Shown: piece after piece, positions 57,033-64,000 of the stretch | Numbering within the stretch: position 1 is the stretch's first letter | How the letters are laid out: each line of letters opens with the position of its first letter | Origin: JBBRHQ01 sp963725315 | GTDB lineage: Bacteria; Actinomycetota; Thermoleophilia; Solirubrobacterales; 70-9 | DNA length: 64,000 nt | Assembly (NCBI GenBank): GCA_963725315.1 | Contig: CAVRYA010000010.1 | Span: 310,001 to 374,000 of the forward strand | Direction of reading: 5' to 3' | Notes under the pieces: generated by a model | Database searches by the model: none | What the model saw: only the letters and a program-made list of their open reading frames with translations | What the model was told of the DNA's origin: nothing | Position numbers and translations under genes: made by a program

Positions 57033-58006
57033 CCGCCGCCGATCGTGATCGTCCCGCTGCCGCCACCTGTCTGCTTGCCCGGGTTGAGCGGCGGGGGCTT
57101 TCCCTGGGTGGCGATCTGATCGGGGAGCTTCTTGATCGCGTCCTCGTAGGCCTGGCCTGACTTGCTGTTGAGGTCATTGAGCGCCTTGTCGGTGGCCGTC
57201 ACCGGCCCCTTGGCGTTGCGGGCTGCCTGGCTGGTCAGGTCGGTGGCCGAGTTGGTCGTCGGCCCGGTGGCGGCGGCCGGTGTCGCGCTTCCCCCTGCCG
57301 ACTTGGAGACTCTGACGACCGTGGCGCCGGGGAAGCTCTTCTTCAGCTTCGCGAGCGCCCCCTCCGCCTTGGTCTTCGAGTCGTACACCCCGGAGTAGAT
57401 CACGTACTTGCCGCCGGGAAGGCTGGCGTACTGGTCGGAATCGAGGGCTCCGACCTCGGGAGCGCCCTTCGCCCCGGCCTGCTTCTTCTGCGCCTCGACG
57501 TCCGCCCCGCTTGTGCCGCTCTTGGGCAGTGTCCCCAGCTCAACCGTGTATCCCGACTTGCCCGATGGCCAGTCGCTGCTGAAGGTCCCTGTGTCGGCAA
57601 CCTCCTGCGAGGTGCCGCCGCCAGCCTTGGTCGCGGTGTCCGCCGTCGAGCCGCCGCCCACCTGAACCACCGGCGCGGGAGACGAGCCTTCCCCGGAGTT
57701 GCCCTTGCCGATCAACACGCCGAGCAGCAGCATCAGGCCGAGGACCGCGATCCCGAGCACGGCCGCCAGTGGCGATTCGGCCAGCCCCGTCCGCTTCGGC
57801 GCCGATGCCTCCAGCGGGCTCGCGCTCCCGTTCTCCGCGGGCCGGCCGTCGCCCAGGAGCGATCGGTAGTCGACCCGCTGATCGCCCCGGCGCCCGCCGC
57901 AGTTGAGGCAGTAGCGCTGGTCATCGGATAGTGGTGCGCCGCAGGAGCGGCAGGGCTCGCCGTGCTCCCCCAGGAGTTCTCGCGACAGGGTCTCAGTGCT
58001 GGCCAT
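57029..58006 (-). CDS. zinc-ribbon/transmembrane/SPOR-like protein
   Basis: This 325-aa protein begins with a zinc ribbon CRSCGAPLSDDQRYCLNCG (residues 19-37). It has one transmembrane helix (AAVLGIAVLGLMLLLGVLIG, about 81-100) and an outside region with a SPOR-like pattern (YTVELGTLPKSG; LPGGKYVIYSGVYDSKTKAE; LKKSFPGATVVRVS, about 150-235). A Thr/Ala/Gly-rich tail ends in GGGSGTITIGGG. SPOR domains bind denuded peptidoglycan, so it may link the operon to the cell wall. It starts 9 bp after the lipoprotein gene. Confidence 0.75.
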   Translation of the reverse strand: MASTETLSRELLGEHGEPCRSCGAPLSDDQRYCLNCGGRRGDQRVDYRSLLGDGRPAENGSASPLEASAPKRTGLAESPLAAVLGIAVLGLMLLLGVLIGKGNSGEGSSPAPVVQVGGGSTADTATKAGGGTSQEVADTGTFSSDWPSGKSGYTVELGTLPKSGTSGADVEAQKKQAGAKGAPEVGALDSDQYASLPGGKYVIYSGVYDSKTKAEGALAKLKKSFPGATVVRVSKSAGGSATPAAATGPTTNSATDLTSQAARNAKGPVTATDKALNDLNSKSGQAYEDAIKKLPDQIATQGKPPPLNPGKQTGGGSGTITIGGG

Positions 58007-58015
58007 GGCTCCTCC

Positions 58016-58768
58016 TCAATTGGATTTCTCGATCGCCGGGAACGAGGTCACGTCGACCGTCGCCCCCTCGGGGTCGCCGATGAAGAAGATCGTGTAGTGC
58101 AGGGGCTTGGTGTCCGGCTTCAGATGATCGATCGCGCCGCGACCGGCAGCCACGACCGTGCCGCCCTTGCGGGCCACCGCGTAGAGCAGCAGCCTGCCCT
58201 GGTCGGCTCCGGTCTTGTTGACCACCGCTCCACGAACCTCGAGGCCCGACACCGGGTCCTTCTCGAGCTTTGGCGGACCGATCGCTATCTCGGGCAGATC
58301 GCCGCTCAGGGTCGACCCGCTCTGCCCGACCTCCGCCTTCACCGACTTCGGCTTGCCGGTCGCGAGCACCTGGTCGTTGACCCAGTAGGCGGTCTCGTGC
58401 GGCCTCAGGATCGGCATCGAGGTCAGCGCCGGCTCCAGTCCCGGAGTCGTGTTGGTGTAGACGGTGCGGCCCTTGGCGTCGAGGACCTTTACCTCGACCG
58501 GGACGCCGGTCAGCGTCTGCTCGGAGTCGTTCTTGAGGCCGAGCACGACGGCGCTTCCGTTGACGTCGGAGAGGAGTGTGCTCGAGACGACGTTCACGTC
58601 TTCGCTCTGCTTGGTGACTTTCAGCCCGGCCTCCTGCTCGAGCACGGTCGAGCCCTTCTTGGCGAGCTCGGCGCTGTGATCCTGGGTCGACTGGCAAGCG
58701 GCGAGGAAGAGCGAGGCGAGCGCCGCCGAGGCGGCAAGCGCGAAAGGGCGCATCGAAACGAGCCTCAT
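58016..58768 (-). CDS. lipoprotein with FxLYD-like beta domain, linked to pstB
   Basis: This 250-aa lipoprotein has the signal FALAASAALASLFLAAC (lipobox LAAC, Cys about residue 25). The mature part is beta-rich, with an FxLYD-like stretch (VVLGLKNDSEQTLTGVPVEV, KVLDAKGRTVYTN) and a second similar section (GLEVRGAVVNKTGADQGRLL). The ATG overlaps the pstB stop (ATGA), so it is translated with the phosphate transporter. It may be a cell-surface accessory of phosphate uptake; that is inference from position. Confidence 0.78.
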   Translation of the reverse strand: MRLVSMRPFALAASAALASLFLAACQSTQDHSAELAKKGSTVLEQEAGLKVTKQSEDVNVVSSTLLSDVNGSAVVLGLKNDSEQTLTGVPVEVKVLDAKGRTVYTNTTPGLEPALTSMPILRPHETAYWVNDQVLATGKPKSVKAEVGQSGSTLSGDLPEIAIGPPKLEKDPVSGLEVRGAVVNKTGADQGRLLLYAVARKGGTVVAAGRGAIDHLKPDTKPLHYTIFFIGDPEGATVDVTSFPAIEKSN

Positions 58769-59710
58769 CCGAAGCCTCCGCTGACGTACTCGCGGGTACG
58801 GTCGGCGCGGGGCGTGCCGAAGACCTGCTCCGCCTCCCCGTACTCGACCAGGTCTCCGAGATACATGAACGCCACCCGGTCGGCGACCCGTTGCGCCTGC
58901 TGCAGGTTGTGGGTGACGATCACGATCGCGATCTCAGAGCGGAGCTTCACGATCGTCTCCTCGATCACCTCGGTGGAAATCGGGTCGAGCGCGGAGCAGG
59001 GCTCATCGAGCAGCAGCACCTCCGGGCGGATCGCCAGGGAGCGGGCGATGCAGAGGCGCTGCTGCTGGCCGCCGGAGAGGGCCAGTGCCGGATGATCGAG
59101 GTTGTCCTTGACCTCGTCGAGAAGCCCGGCGCGCTGCAGGGCATCGAGGACGGCTGGCTCCAGCTCCCGCTCGGCGGGGACGCTTGGAGCCGCGCTCACG
59201 CAGCCCATAGGCGATGTTGTCGAAGATGCTCATCGGGAAGGGATTGGGCTGCTGGAAGAGCATCCCCACCCGGCGGCGCAGGTGGGTTTCGTCGAAGCCG
59301 TCGACGTCGTAGCCGTCCAGCAGGATGCGGCCGCTTCGCAGCGCGGTCGGCGTCAGGTCGATCAGGCGGTTTAGCGAGCGAAGCAGGGTGGTCTTGCCGC
59401 AGCCCGACGGGCCGATCAGGGCCAGCACCTCTCCCTGGCGCACCGGCAGCGAGACCTGGTTGACCGCGAGCTTCTGCCCGAAGGCGACGCTGAGCTGCTC
59501 GGTGCTCATTCGCTCGACCACGTTGGTCGGGGGCTTGTAGACCCTGGGCCTGGCCCCAGCGATCGCGGTCACCGCTCCGTGTCCGTTCTGGCTCCTCGGC
59601 TCGAGGGGAGGCGGCGGGGCGGCAACGTTCGGTGGGTCGCCGACGACGATCCGCCGAACCGGTGGCGGCAGCCGCGGGTCGCGACGACCCTCGTTCTCTA
59701 CCGGCTCCAC
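58765..59710 (-). CDS. pstB: phosphate ABC transporter ATP-binding protein PstB (one frameshift)
   Basis: This ATPase powers phosphate import. It has Walker A GPSGCGKTTLLRSLNRL, Q-loop MLFQQPNPFPMSIFDNIAYG, signature LSGGQQQRLCIARSLA, Walker B LLLDEPCSALDP and His in VIVTHNLQQAQRVAD. The frame breaks near 59177 (one extra C in CGTCCCCGCCGAG); repair gives RPAERELEPAVLDALQ. From ATG 59710 it is 314 aa with a 67-residue Pro-rich extension; from ATG 59509 (STEQLSVAFG) it is 247 aa, the usual size. The upstream start overlaps pstA by 13 bp. Confidence 0.92.
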
Positions 59711-60618
59711 GCGGATTTCCTCCTTCGGGCGATCAGGTCGATCGTGAAGTTGAGGCCGATCACCATCAGCAGCAGCACGAAGGCGGCCGCGTAGGCCTTC
59801 TCCGGTGCGCCGCCCTCCCCTGCGGGCGAGTTGTTGTAGACGTAGCTGGTCAGGGTGCTGCCGGTGCCCTTCAGCGTTCCGAGGATTGGCGTCCCGCTCT
59901 CCCCCTGGAGCGTCTGGGATGCGCCGAGCAGGATCACCACGATCGCCGTGTCGCCGATGATCCGGCCCATGCCGAGGGCGACTCCGGTGCCGATCCCCGG
60001 CCGCGAGGCCGGCAGCAGCACCCGCCGGATGGTCGAGGCCTTGTCCTTGCCGAGGGCGTAGGAGGCTTCGCGCACGTGCTGTGGAATCGCCTGCAGCGCC
60101 TCGCGCGTGCCCCCCACCACCAGGGGGACCGCGATCAGCGACATGATCGCGCCGGCGGTCAGGAATGACTTTCCGAACACCGCCCCGCCAGCCGCGGTGA
60201 AGGAGAGAAACGAAAAGGCCCCCTTCTGGAACACCACCAGGCCGAAAATCGCCAGCACGATGGTCGGCGTCCCGGCGACGATTTCGACCCCCGACTCAAC
60301 CGCTCTGGCCAGTCCCGCGGGCCGCCCGTACTCCGAGAGCCAGACCGCTATCCCAACCCCTACGGGGGCGGCGATCAGGATGCCGATCAGGGTCAGGATC
60401 AGGGTGCCGAGGATCGGGTCTAGGAAGCCGCCGCTCTTCTCCTGGTTGAGGCTGGGGAGCGGGTGGGTGACGAGCTGGCCCAGGTCGAGGAACTGGATGC
60501 CGCGAAACAGCATGTAGAGGCAGATCGCGCCGGCTATGACGCAGAGCGAGATGCCTGAGACCCAGGCCGCGCCCAGCCCAATCCGGTCCCAGGTGCTCCA
60601 GGAGGGATCCTCTCTCAT
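59698..60618 (-). CDS. pstA: phosphate ABC transporter permease PstA
   Basis: This 306-aa permease has about six membrane segments. The EAA-type loop is REASYALGKDKASTIRRVLL near residue 185, and GTPTIVLAIFGLVVFQKG is typical of PstA. It pairs with PstC. ATG 60618 overlaps the pstC stop by 4 bp (ATGA). Confidence 0.93.
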   Translation of the reverse strand: MREDPSWSTWDRIGLGAAWVSGISLCVIAGAICLYMLFRGIQFLDLGQLVTHPLPSLNQEKSGGFLDPILGTLILTLIGILIAAPVGVGIAVWLSEYGRPAGLARAVESGVEIVAGTPTIVLAIFGLVVFQKGAFSFLSFTAAGGAVFGKSFLTAGAIMSLIAVPLVVGGTREALQAIPQHVREASYALGKDKASTIRRVLLPASRPGIGTGVALGMGRIIGDTAIVVILLGASQTLQGESGTPILGTLKGTGSTLTSYVYNNSPAGEGGAPEKAYAAAFVLLLMVIGLNFTIDLIARRRKSAWSR

Positions 60619-61601
60619 CGGCTCTGCAACGTGTAGCGGCGGATCGAGCGGCGGGCGAACCAGCCCGCGAAGGAAAGGAAAGCACTGGAGACGAGCAGAA
60701 CAGCGGCGAAGGCGTAGAGGGTCTCGCCGAACGGCTTCACCGTCAAACCCTCGGCGTTGGCGACGATGCTCGCGGCCAGGGGTCGAGCCGGTTCGAGGAA
60801 GAAGATGCCGCCGTCCAGCGGATTCGGGGCGAACCCGATTCCCCCGGTGACCATCGAGAGCATGATCGCCTCGCCCAGCGCCCGCGCGGTTGCGAGCACC
60901 GCGGCGGCGACGATCGCCGGCCGCGCCGCCCGCACGGTGACAGTCCAGAGCGCCCGCCAGCGGTTGACGCCAAGGGCGAGCGCTCCCTCGGTCCAGGCCG
61001 CGGGAACCGAGCGCAGCCCGTCGACCGTGATCGCGATCATGATCGGCGTGATCATCACGGTCAGGACGACGATGCCCACCCCGATGCTCTCCCCGGTCAG
61101 CTGGATCACGTACTGGACCGACTGCTTGGCGTCCTCGCTGATCAGATGCTGGTCGACGAAGGGCACCAGAACGAGCACCCCGATCAACCCGTAGATCACC
61201 GACGGAACAGCGGCCAGCAACCGCACGACCGGGTCGAGGATCCGCCGGATGCCGGCCGGCGCGAACTCGACGATGAACACGGCCGATAGCACGGCGATGA
61301 TCATCGCCAGCGCCACCGAGATGCCGGTGATCAGCAGCGTGGCCCAGATCAGCGGCCAGGCGTGCAGCGTGTAGTGGTAGGCACTGGGGTCGCCGGGCGA
61401 GTTGAAGATGTCGGTGAGCTGCTGGTTGACGTCACCTCCCGGCCCGAACCAGGCGAGGCCGTTGTGGGCGAAGGAGGGCCACGCCTTGGTGAAGACGAAG
61501 ATCAGCATGAAACCGATCAGCGCCAGCACCGCACACGACAGCGCGCCGAGGGTGAGCTCGACGCGCCGGTCGGTGCGGTCCGTCTCCACCCCCCCGGGCA
61601 A
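60615..61601 (-). CDS. pstC: phosphate ABC transporter permease PstC
   Basis: This permease, about 328 aa, starts with a membrane segment (ALSCAVLALIGFMLIFVFTK). LLAAVPSVIYGLIGVLVLVP and the cytoplasmic loop TEGALALGVNRWRALWTVTV are PstC hallmarks. The start is uncertain: TTG 61601 or GTG 61589, with no clear ribosome-binding site. It begins 33-45 bp after pstS. Confidence 0.92.
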   Translation of the reverse strand: MPGGVETDRTDRRVELTLGALSCAVLALIGFMLIFVFTKAWPSFAHNGLAWFGPGGDVNQQLTDIFNSPGDPSAYHYTLHAWPLIWATLLITGISVALAMIIAVLSAVFIVEFAPAGIRRILDPVVRLLAAVPSVIYGLIGVLVLVPFVDQHLISEDAKQSVQYVIQLTGESIGVGIVVLTVMITPIMIAITVDGLRSVPAAWTEGALALGVNRWRALWTVTVRAARPAIVAAAVLATARALGEAIMLSMVTGGIGFAPNPLDGGIFFLEPARPLAASIVANAEGLTVKPFGETLYAFAAVLLVSSAFLSFAGWFARRSIRRYTLQSR

Positions 61602-61634
61602 GGGGAGGCGGAGACGAGAACTGCTCTGCTGTTG

Positions 61635-62442
61635 CTAGCTCAGCGGAACCCACTGGGTGGCGATAATCCTGCGGGCCGCCTTGCTGTGCCGGATCCAGCC
61701 GATCCACTTCTTCACGGCCGCCGTGGGCCTTGCCCCGGGTGACCATGTAGAAGTTGCGCAGGCCGCCGTATTGACCGGACTTGGCGTTGCGCAGCGTGCA
61801 GGGAACCCCCGCGTAGGGGATCGCCCAGTTCGTCTTGGCGAAGAACAGGGATACGTACCCGATCCCGCTCTTGTCGTTGTTGACCCGCTGCTGGATCAGG
61901 CCGTTGGAACCCTGCTGGGTCGCGCCCGAGAAGATCTTCGTGGAGCCCATGAAGATCTTCTGGAAGGCGTCCTGGGTTCCAGACGCCGGCGTGCGCACAT
62001 AGACGTCGATCGTCCCGTTCCGCGGCGAGCCTGGCACGCCGCTCCAATTTCGAACGTCACCACCGAAGATCGCCTGGACCCCATTCTGGCTGATCTGCGG
62101 CACCTTGTTCGCCTTGTTGGTCGTGATGCAGATCGCGTCCTTGGCGATCTTGTTGAAGACCAACCCGCCGGGGTCCCCCGGCTTGGGATCGCGCGAGGAG
62201 TTGCCGATCGAGACCGCACCGGCGGCGACGTCGGCGATTCCGACATCCGAGCCCCCTTGCTGCAATTTGAAGGCGACGTGGTGGTGCTTTACGTACTTGC
62301 GAGCCAGCAGCGCCGCAAGCGGCGCCACCGAGGTCGATCCGCTCATCGTGATCGTCGTCTTCGCCGAGGCCGCGGCCGGCACCGCTCCCAAGAGGACCAG
62401 CGCTGCGGCGACGCTCACCAGGCGCAGTTTCACTGTGGACAA
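61635..62442 (-). CDS. pstS: phosphate ABC transporter substrate-binding protein PstS (one frameshift)
   Basis: This protein, about 268 aa, captures phosphate outside the membrane. The N-terminus VKLRLVSVAAALVLLGAV..ASAK is a Sec signal without a lipobox Cys. Phosphate-binding blocks are ITMSGSTSVAPLAALLARKY, GNSSRDPKPGDPGG and RTPASGTQDAFQKIFMGSTK. The frame breaks near 61722 (extra G in CACGGCGGCCGTG); after repair the tail reads AVKKWIGWIRHSKAARRIIA and ends at TAG 61635-61637. TTG 62442 is 7 nt after AAAGGAG; GTG 62433 is an alternative. A PHO-box-like repeat lies upstream. Confidence 0.9.
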
Positions 62443-62509
62443 GTCAGGACTCCTTTCAAGCCTCTTCGGCCGTAGTTCCCTTGACGGGCCCGATGCTCGC
62501 CGCGCCGCC

Positions 62510-62536
62510 GTGACAGCGTGTGACCAAGCCGTGATC
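62510..62536 (-). promoter_or_regulatory. PHO-box-like direct repeats upstream of pstS
   Basis: On the minus strand GATCACGGCTT and GGTCACACGCT are consecutive 11-bp units starting GxTCAC, followed by TGTCAC one base out of phase. Actinobacterial PhoP boxes are 11-bp direct repeats with a GTTCA/GxTCAC core. The array lies about 70-95 bp before the pstS start, between the preceding terminator and the gene. Confidence 0.55.
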
Positions 62537-62542
62537 GGGATG

Positions 62543-62584
62543 TAAAAAGGATGCGACCGGGGGCGGCAAGCCCCCGGTCGCATC
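62543..62584 (-). terminator. strong intrinsic terminator upstream of pstS
   Basis: GATGCGACCGGGGGC pairs perfectly with GCCCCCGGTCGCATC (15 bp, 5-nt loop), and the minus strand continues CCTTTTTACA. It terminates transcription of the secreted-protein gene ending at 62589, insulating the pst operon. It is the only hairpin with a clear T-run in this window. Confidence 0.9.
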
Positions 62585-62588
62585 TGGC

Positions 62589-63158
62589 TCAGGAGTGGTG
62601 CTTGACCTGCCGCGCCTTGCACGGAGCGGTGAGCGCCACGGGCTCGGACTGCGTGTAGTAGGGCTGGTCCGGGGTGGTCGGCTTCGCCTCCTGCACGGTC
62701 ACGGTCACCCAGAGCCTCCAGCGATCCTGGCCCTTGAAGCGGCGCACACAGGGGTTCCGGTCGAGGCCGACCTGCCCGACCACCCGGGAGGGCGGGCTGG
62801 CCAGGCCGTGGCAACCGACGCCCTGTCCGGGGAAGAATCCTTCGCACTCGAAGGACTCCGCCGTCGGGCTTCCCGCCTGGTATCCGACCGCGTCGGGGGA
62901 GAAGTACTCGATGGCGCGATTGGAGATCACGCTGAATGCGAGCACGTCCTCGTTGCAGAAGAACCTGTAGTCGTAGGCGAACCCGTCGTATCCGGGCACG
63001 TCCTTATTCGCCACCGCCTTCCCGGCGCACGACACCCTCGCCGCCGAGGCGCCTCCCGGCAGCGCCATCATCGCCAGGCAGCCCGCGGCGATCGCCAGGA
63101 CCAGGACTCTGCGCCGTGAACGGCCGGGACGGCGGCTTCCCACTTTCATCTTCAACAC
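62589..63158 (-). CDS. small secreted cysteine-containing protein of unknown function
   Basis: The protein is about 189 aa from GTG 63158 (AAGGAG 8 nt upstream). An Arg-rich start (GSRRPGRSRRR) and hydrophobic core (VLVLAIAAGCLAMMALPGG) form a signal peptide with AxA near residue 40. The mature part has six cysteines (VSCAGKAV, FFCNEDV, FECEGFFPGQGVGCHG, NPCVRRF, APCKARQ), suggesting disulfides, and is beta-rich. It lies between the HD-GYP gene and pstS with its own strong terminator. Family not recognised. Confidence 0.72.
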   Translation of the reverse strand: MLKMKVGSRRPGRSRRRVLVLAIAAGCLAMMALPGGASAARVSCAGKAVANKDVPGYDGFAYDYRFFCNEDVLAFSVISNRAIEYFSPDAVGYQAGSPTAESFECEGFFPGQGVGCHGLASPPSRVVGQVGLDRNPCVRRFKGQDRWRLWVTVTVQEAKPTTPDQPYYTQSEPVALTAPCKARQVKHHS

Positions 63159-63269
63159 GTAGCGCACTCCTTGCGTTGGGTTCGTGCCCTGCCTTTGCGT
63201 AGGGCGAGACATGGAGACTCGGGGCAGTCTCGGCTGGCGCCCCGTTGCCCGGTGTTGCGATCCTGTTGC

Positions 63270-63286
63270 CCCGGTGTAAAACCGGG
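63270..63286 (-). terminator. hairpin after the HD-GYP gene
   Basis: On the plus strand CCCGGT-GTAAA-ACCGGG is a 6-bp perfect stem in the 144-bp gap between the HD-GYP gene and the secreted protein gene. It has no T-run. Confidence 0.4.
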
Positions 63287-63302
63287 CCGCGGCGGCGGGC
63301 AG

Positions 63303-64000
63303 TCAGGGACGGGAGGGCTGCTTGGCGGCCCGGGGCTCGGGTCGCGGGGCGATCCGCGGGTCCTCGGCCCGCATGTACTCCGGCACCACCCGGCACAGCG
63401 CCTCGACCACGACGGGGTCGAACCTTCTCCCTGCTTCGCTCCGCAGCTCGGCCACCGCCTCTTCGTGCGAGCGAGCGTTGTCGTAGGAGCGCTCGCTGCG
63501 CATCGCGTTGTAGGCGTCGCAGACGAAGACGATCCGGGAGCCGAGCGGGATCTCCTCGCCGGCCAGCCCGTCCGGGTAGCCCTCACCGTCGATCCGCTCG
63601 TGGGTCGAGCGCACCACCGTCGCCACCGGCCCCAGGGCCGGGACCGAGCTGAGGATCCGCTCGCCGACCACCGTGTGGCGGCGCATGATCTCCCACTCCG
63701 ACTCGCTCAGCGGCCCGGGCTTGCGCAGGACCGAGTCCGGCATCGCCATCTTGCCGATGTCATGCAGCTCGGCGGCCCGCACGACCACGTCAAGCTCCTC
63801 GCCCTCCAGCCCAAGCACGGCGCCGACCAGCTGGGCGAGCCGGGCCACCGCGTGCAGGTGCTCGTCGAGAGTCGGGCTCGCGCTCGGAGAGGATGCTGAG
63901 CAGCACCGCCCGGGCCTCTCGGGTGACCGAGCCCGGCCGTCCCTGCTTGTGCGCGTACATCCGCTGGTCGGCCCTGTGCAGCGCCTGCCCGGAGGTGGCC
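63303..64000 (-). CDS. 3' part of a GGDEF + HD-GYP protein (partial, one frameshift)
   Basis: The fragment at the window edge reads SGQALHRADQRMYAHKQ, the usual end of a GGDEF domain. After a frame change near 63878 (extra G in GAGCCCGACTCTC) it enters an HD-GYP domain: ELHDIGKMAMPDSVLRKPG (HD motif), RRHTVVGERIL, THERIDGEGYPDGLAGEEIP (HExxDGxGYP) and VFVCDAYNAMRSERSYDNAR. GGDEF makes and HD-GYP degrades c-di-GMP; whether this GGDEF is active cannot be seen because its catalytic loop is outside the window. Confidence 0.85.
   Translation of the reverse strand, partial: PPPGRRCTGPTSGCTRTSRDGRARSPERPGRCCSASSPSASPTLDEHLHAVARLAQLVGAVLGLEGEELDVVVRAAELHDIGKMAMPDSVLRKPGPLSESEWEIMRRHTVVGERILSSVPALGPVATVVRSTHERIDGEGYPDGLAGEEIPLGSRIVFVCDAYNAMRSERSYDNARSHEEAVAELRSEAGRRFDPVVVEALCRVVPEYMRAEDPRIAPRPEPRAAKQPSRP

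Noticed and set aside
62589..63158. Part of the pst operon
   Set aside because: A 15-bp stem with T-run lies between it and pstS, so it is a separate unit.
63159..63302. Possible c-di-GMP (GEMM) riboswitch before the secreted protein gene, suggested by ACGCAAAGG and CCGGGCAAC words next to an HD-GYP gene
   Set aside because: The conserved GEMM order and the GGGCAAACC/ACGCAAAGCC pairing are not met, and alternative hairpins explain the words.

Overview
The window is very GC-rich DNA, densely packed with genes on both strands. It looks like a chromosomal segment of an actinomycetote. The evidence is alanine-, glutamate- and arginine-rich proteins, GTG and TTG starts, start codons placed 6-9 nt after a TANNNT box (leaderless type), a c-di-AMP riboswitch ahead of a cell-wall peptidase, and an actinobacterial-style PHO box. 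The combination of a group 3b [NiFe]-hydrogenase, type III glutamine synthetase, pyruvate:ferredoxin oxidoreductase and WS/DGAT enzymes would fit a soil Thermoleophilia/Solirubrobacterales-type organism, but that placement is inference. I see no tRNA, rRNA, CRISPR array or insertion sequence.

Layout. 0-6 kb: a hydantoinase-A-type enzyme divergent from a calcineurin-like phosphoesterase, then a large secreted alpha/beta hydrolase. 6-10.6 kb: a sulfate ABC-transport operon (binding protein, CysT, CysW, CysA) facing a cysteine-free Rrf2 regulator. 10.6-16.4 kb: PhoD-like phosphatase, a LytM/M23 peptidase behind a c-di-AMP riboswitch, a PLP-dependent deaminase, an archaeal-type AAA ATPase and a class I glutamine amidotransferase. 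16.4-28 kb: an amine/polyamine catabolic island with SDR, aldehyde dehydrogenase, PuuD-like hydrolase, GlnA-like gamma-glutamyl ligase and permease on one strand, and a small-molecule kinase plus dimethylglycine-oxidase-like flavoenzyme on the other, followed by an amine oxidase and a FadR-type regulator. 28-32.3 kb: zwf, type III glutamine synthetase and a small monooxygenase-like protein.

32.4-42.2 kb: one long minus-strand operon for a group 3b NAD(P)-linked [NiFe]-hydrogenase (beta, CNB-domain protein, gamma, delta, alpha, maturation protease) running directly into pyruvate:ferredoxin oxidoreductase (gamma, alpha, beta) and a GltD-like Fe-S/FAD oxidoreductase. 42.2-47 kb: universal stress protein, WS/DGAT, PEP synthase. 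47-53.4 kb: a histidine-utilisation operon hutH-hutU-def-hutF-hutI. It has no hutG. A peptide-deformylase-like gene, translationally coupled on both sides, occupies the position where N-formylglutamate deformylase is needed. 53.5-55.2 kb: an unknown helical protein and a CPA2-type antiporter. 55.2-62.5 kb: a phosphate operon pstSCAB, preceded by a PHO box, that continues through four tightly coupled genes for an unknown lipoprotein, two zinc-ribbon proteins and a membrane-anchored beta-repeat protein. The right edge holds a secreted Cys-rich protein and the end of a GGDEF/HD-GYP protein.

Data quality. About seventeen genes are interrupted by frameshifts, more than forty in total, concentrated at 32.6-40 kb. 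Nearly all are repaired by removing one base, usually a G or C outside long homopolymers, and family-typical protein lengths are then recovered. I treat them as insertion-type sequencing errors, not gene decay, and annotate each gene over its full span. The one remnant that looks truly decayed is a 5'-truncated NTF2/SnoaL fragment at 25.9-26.1 kb.
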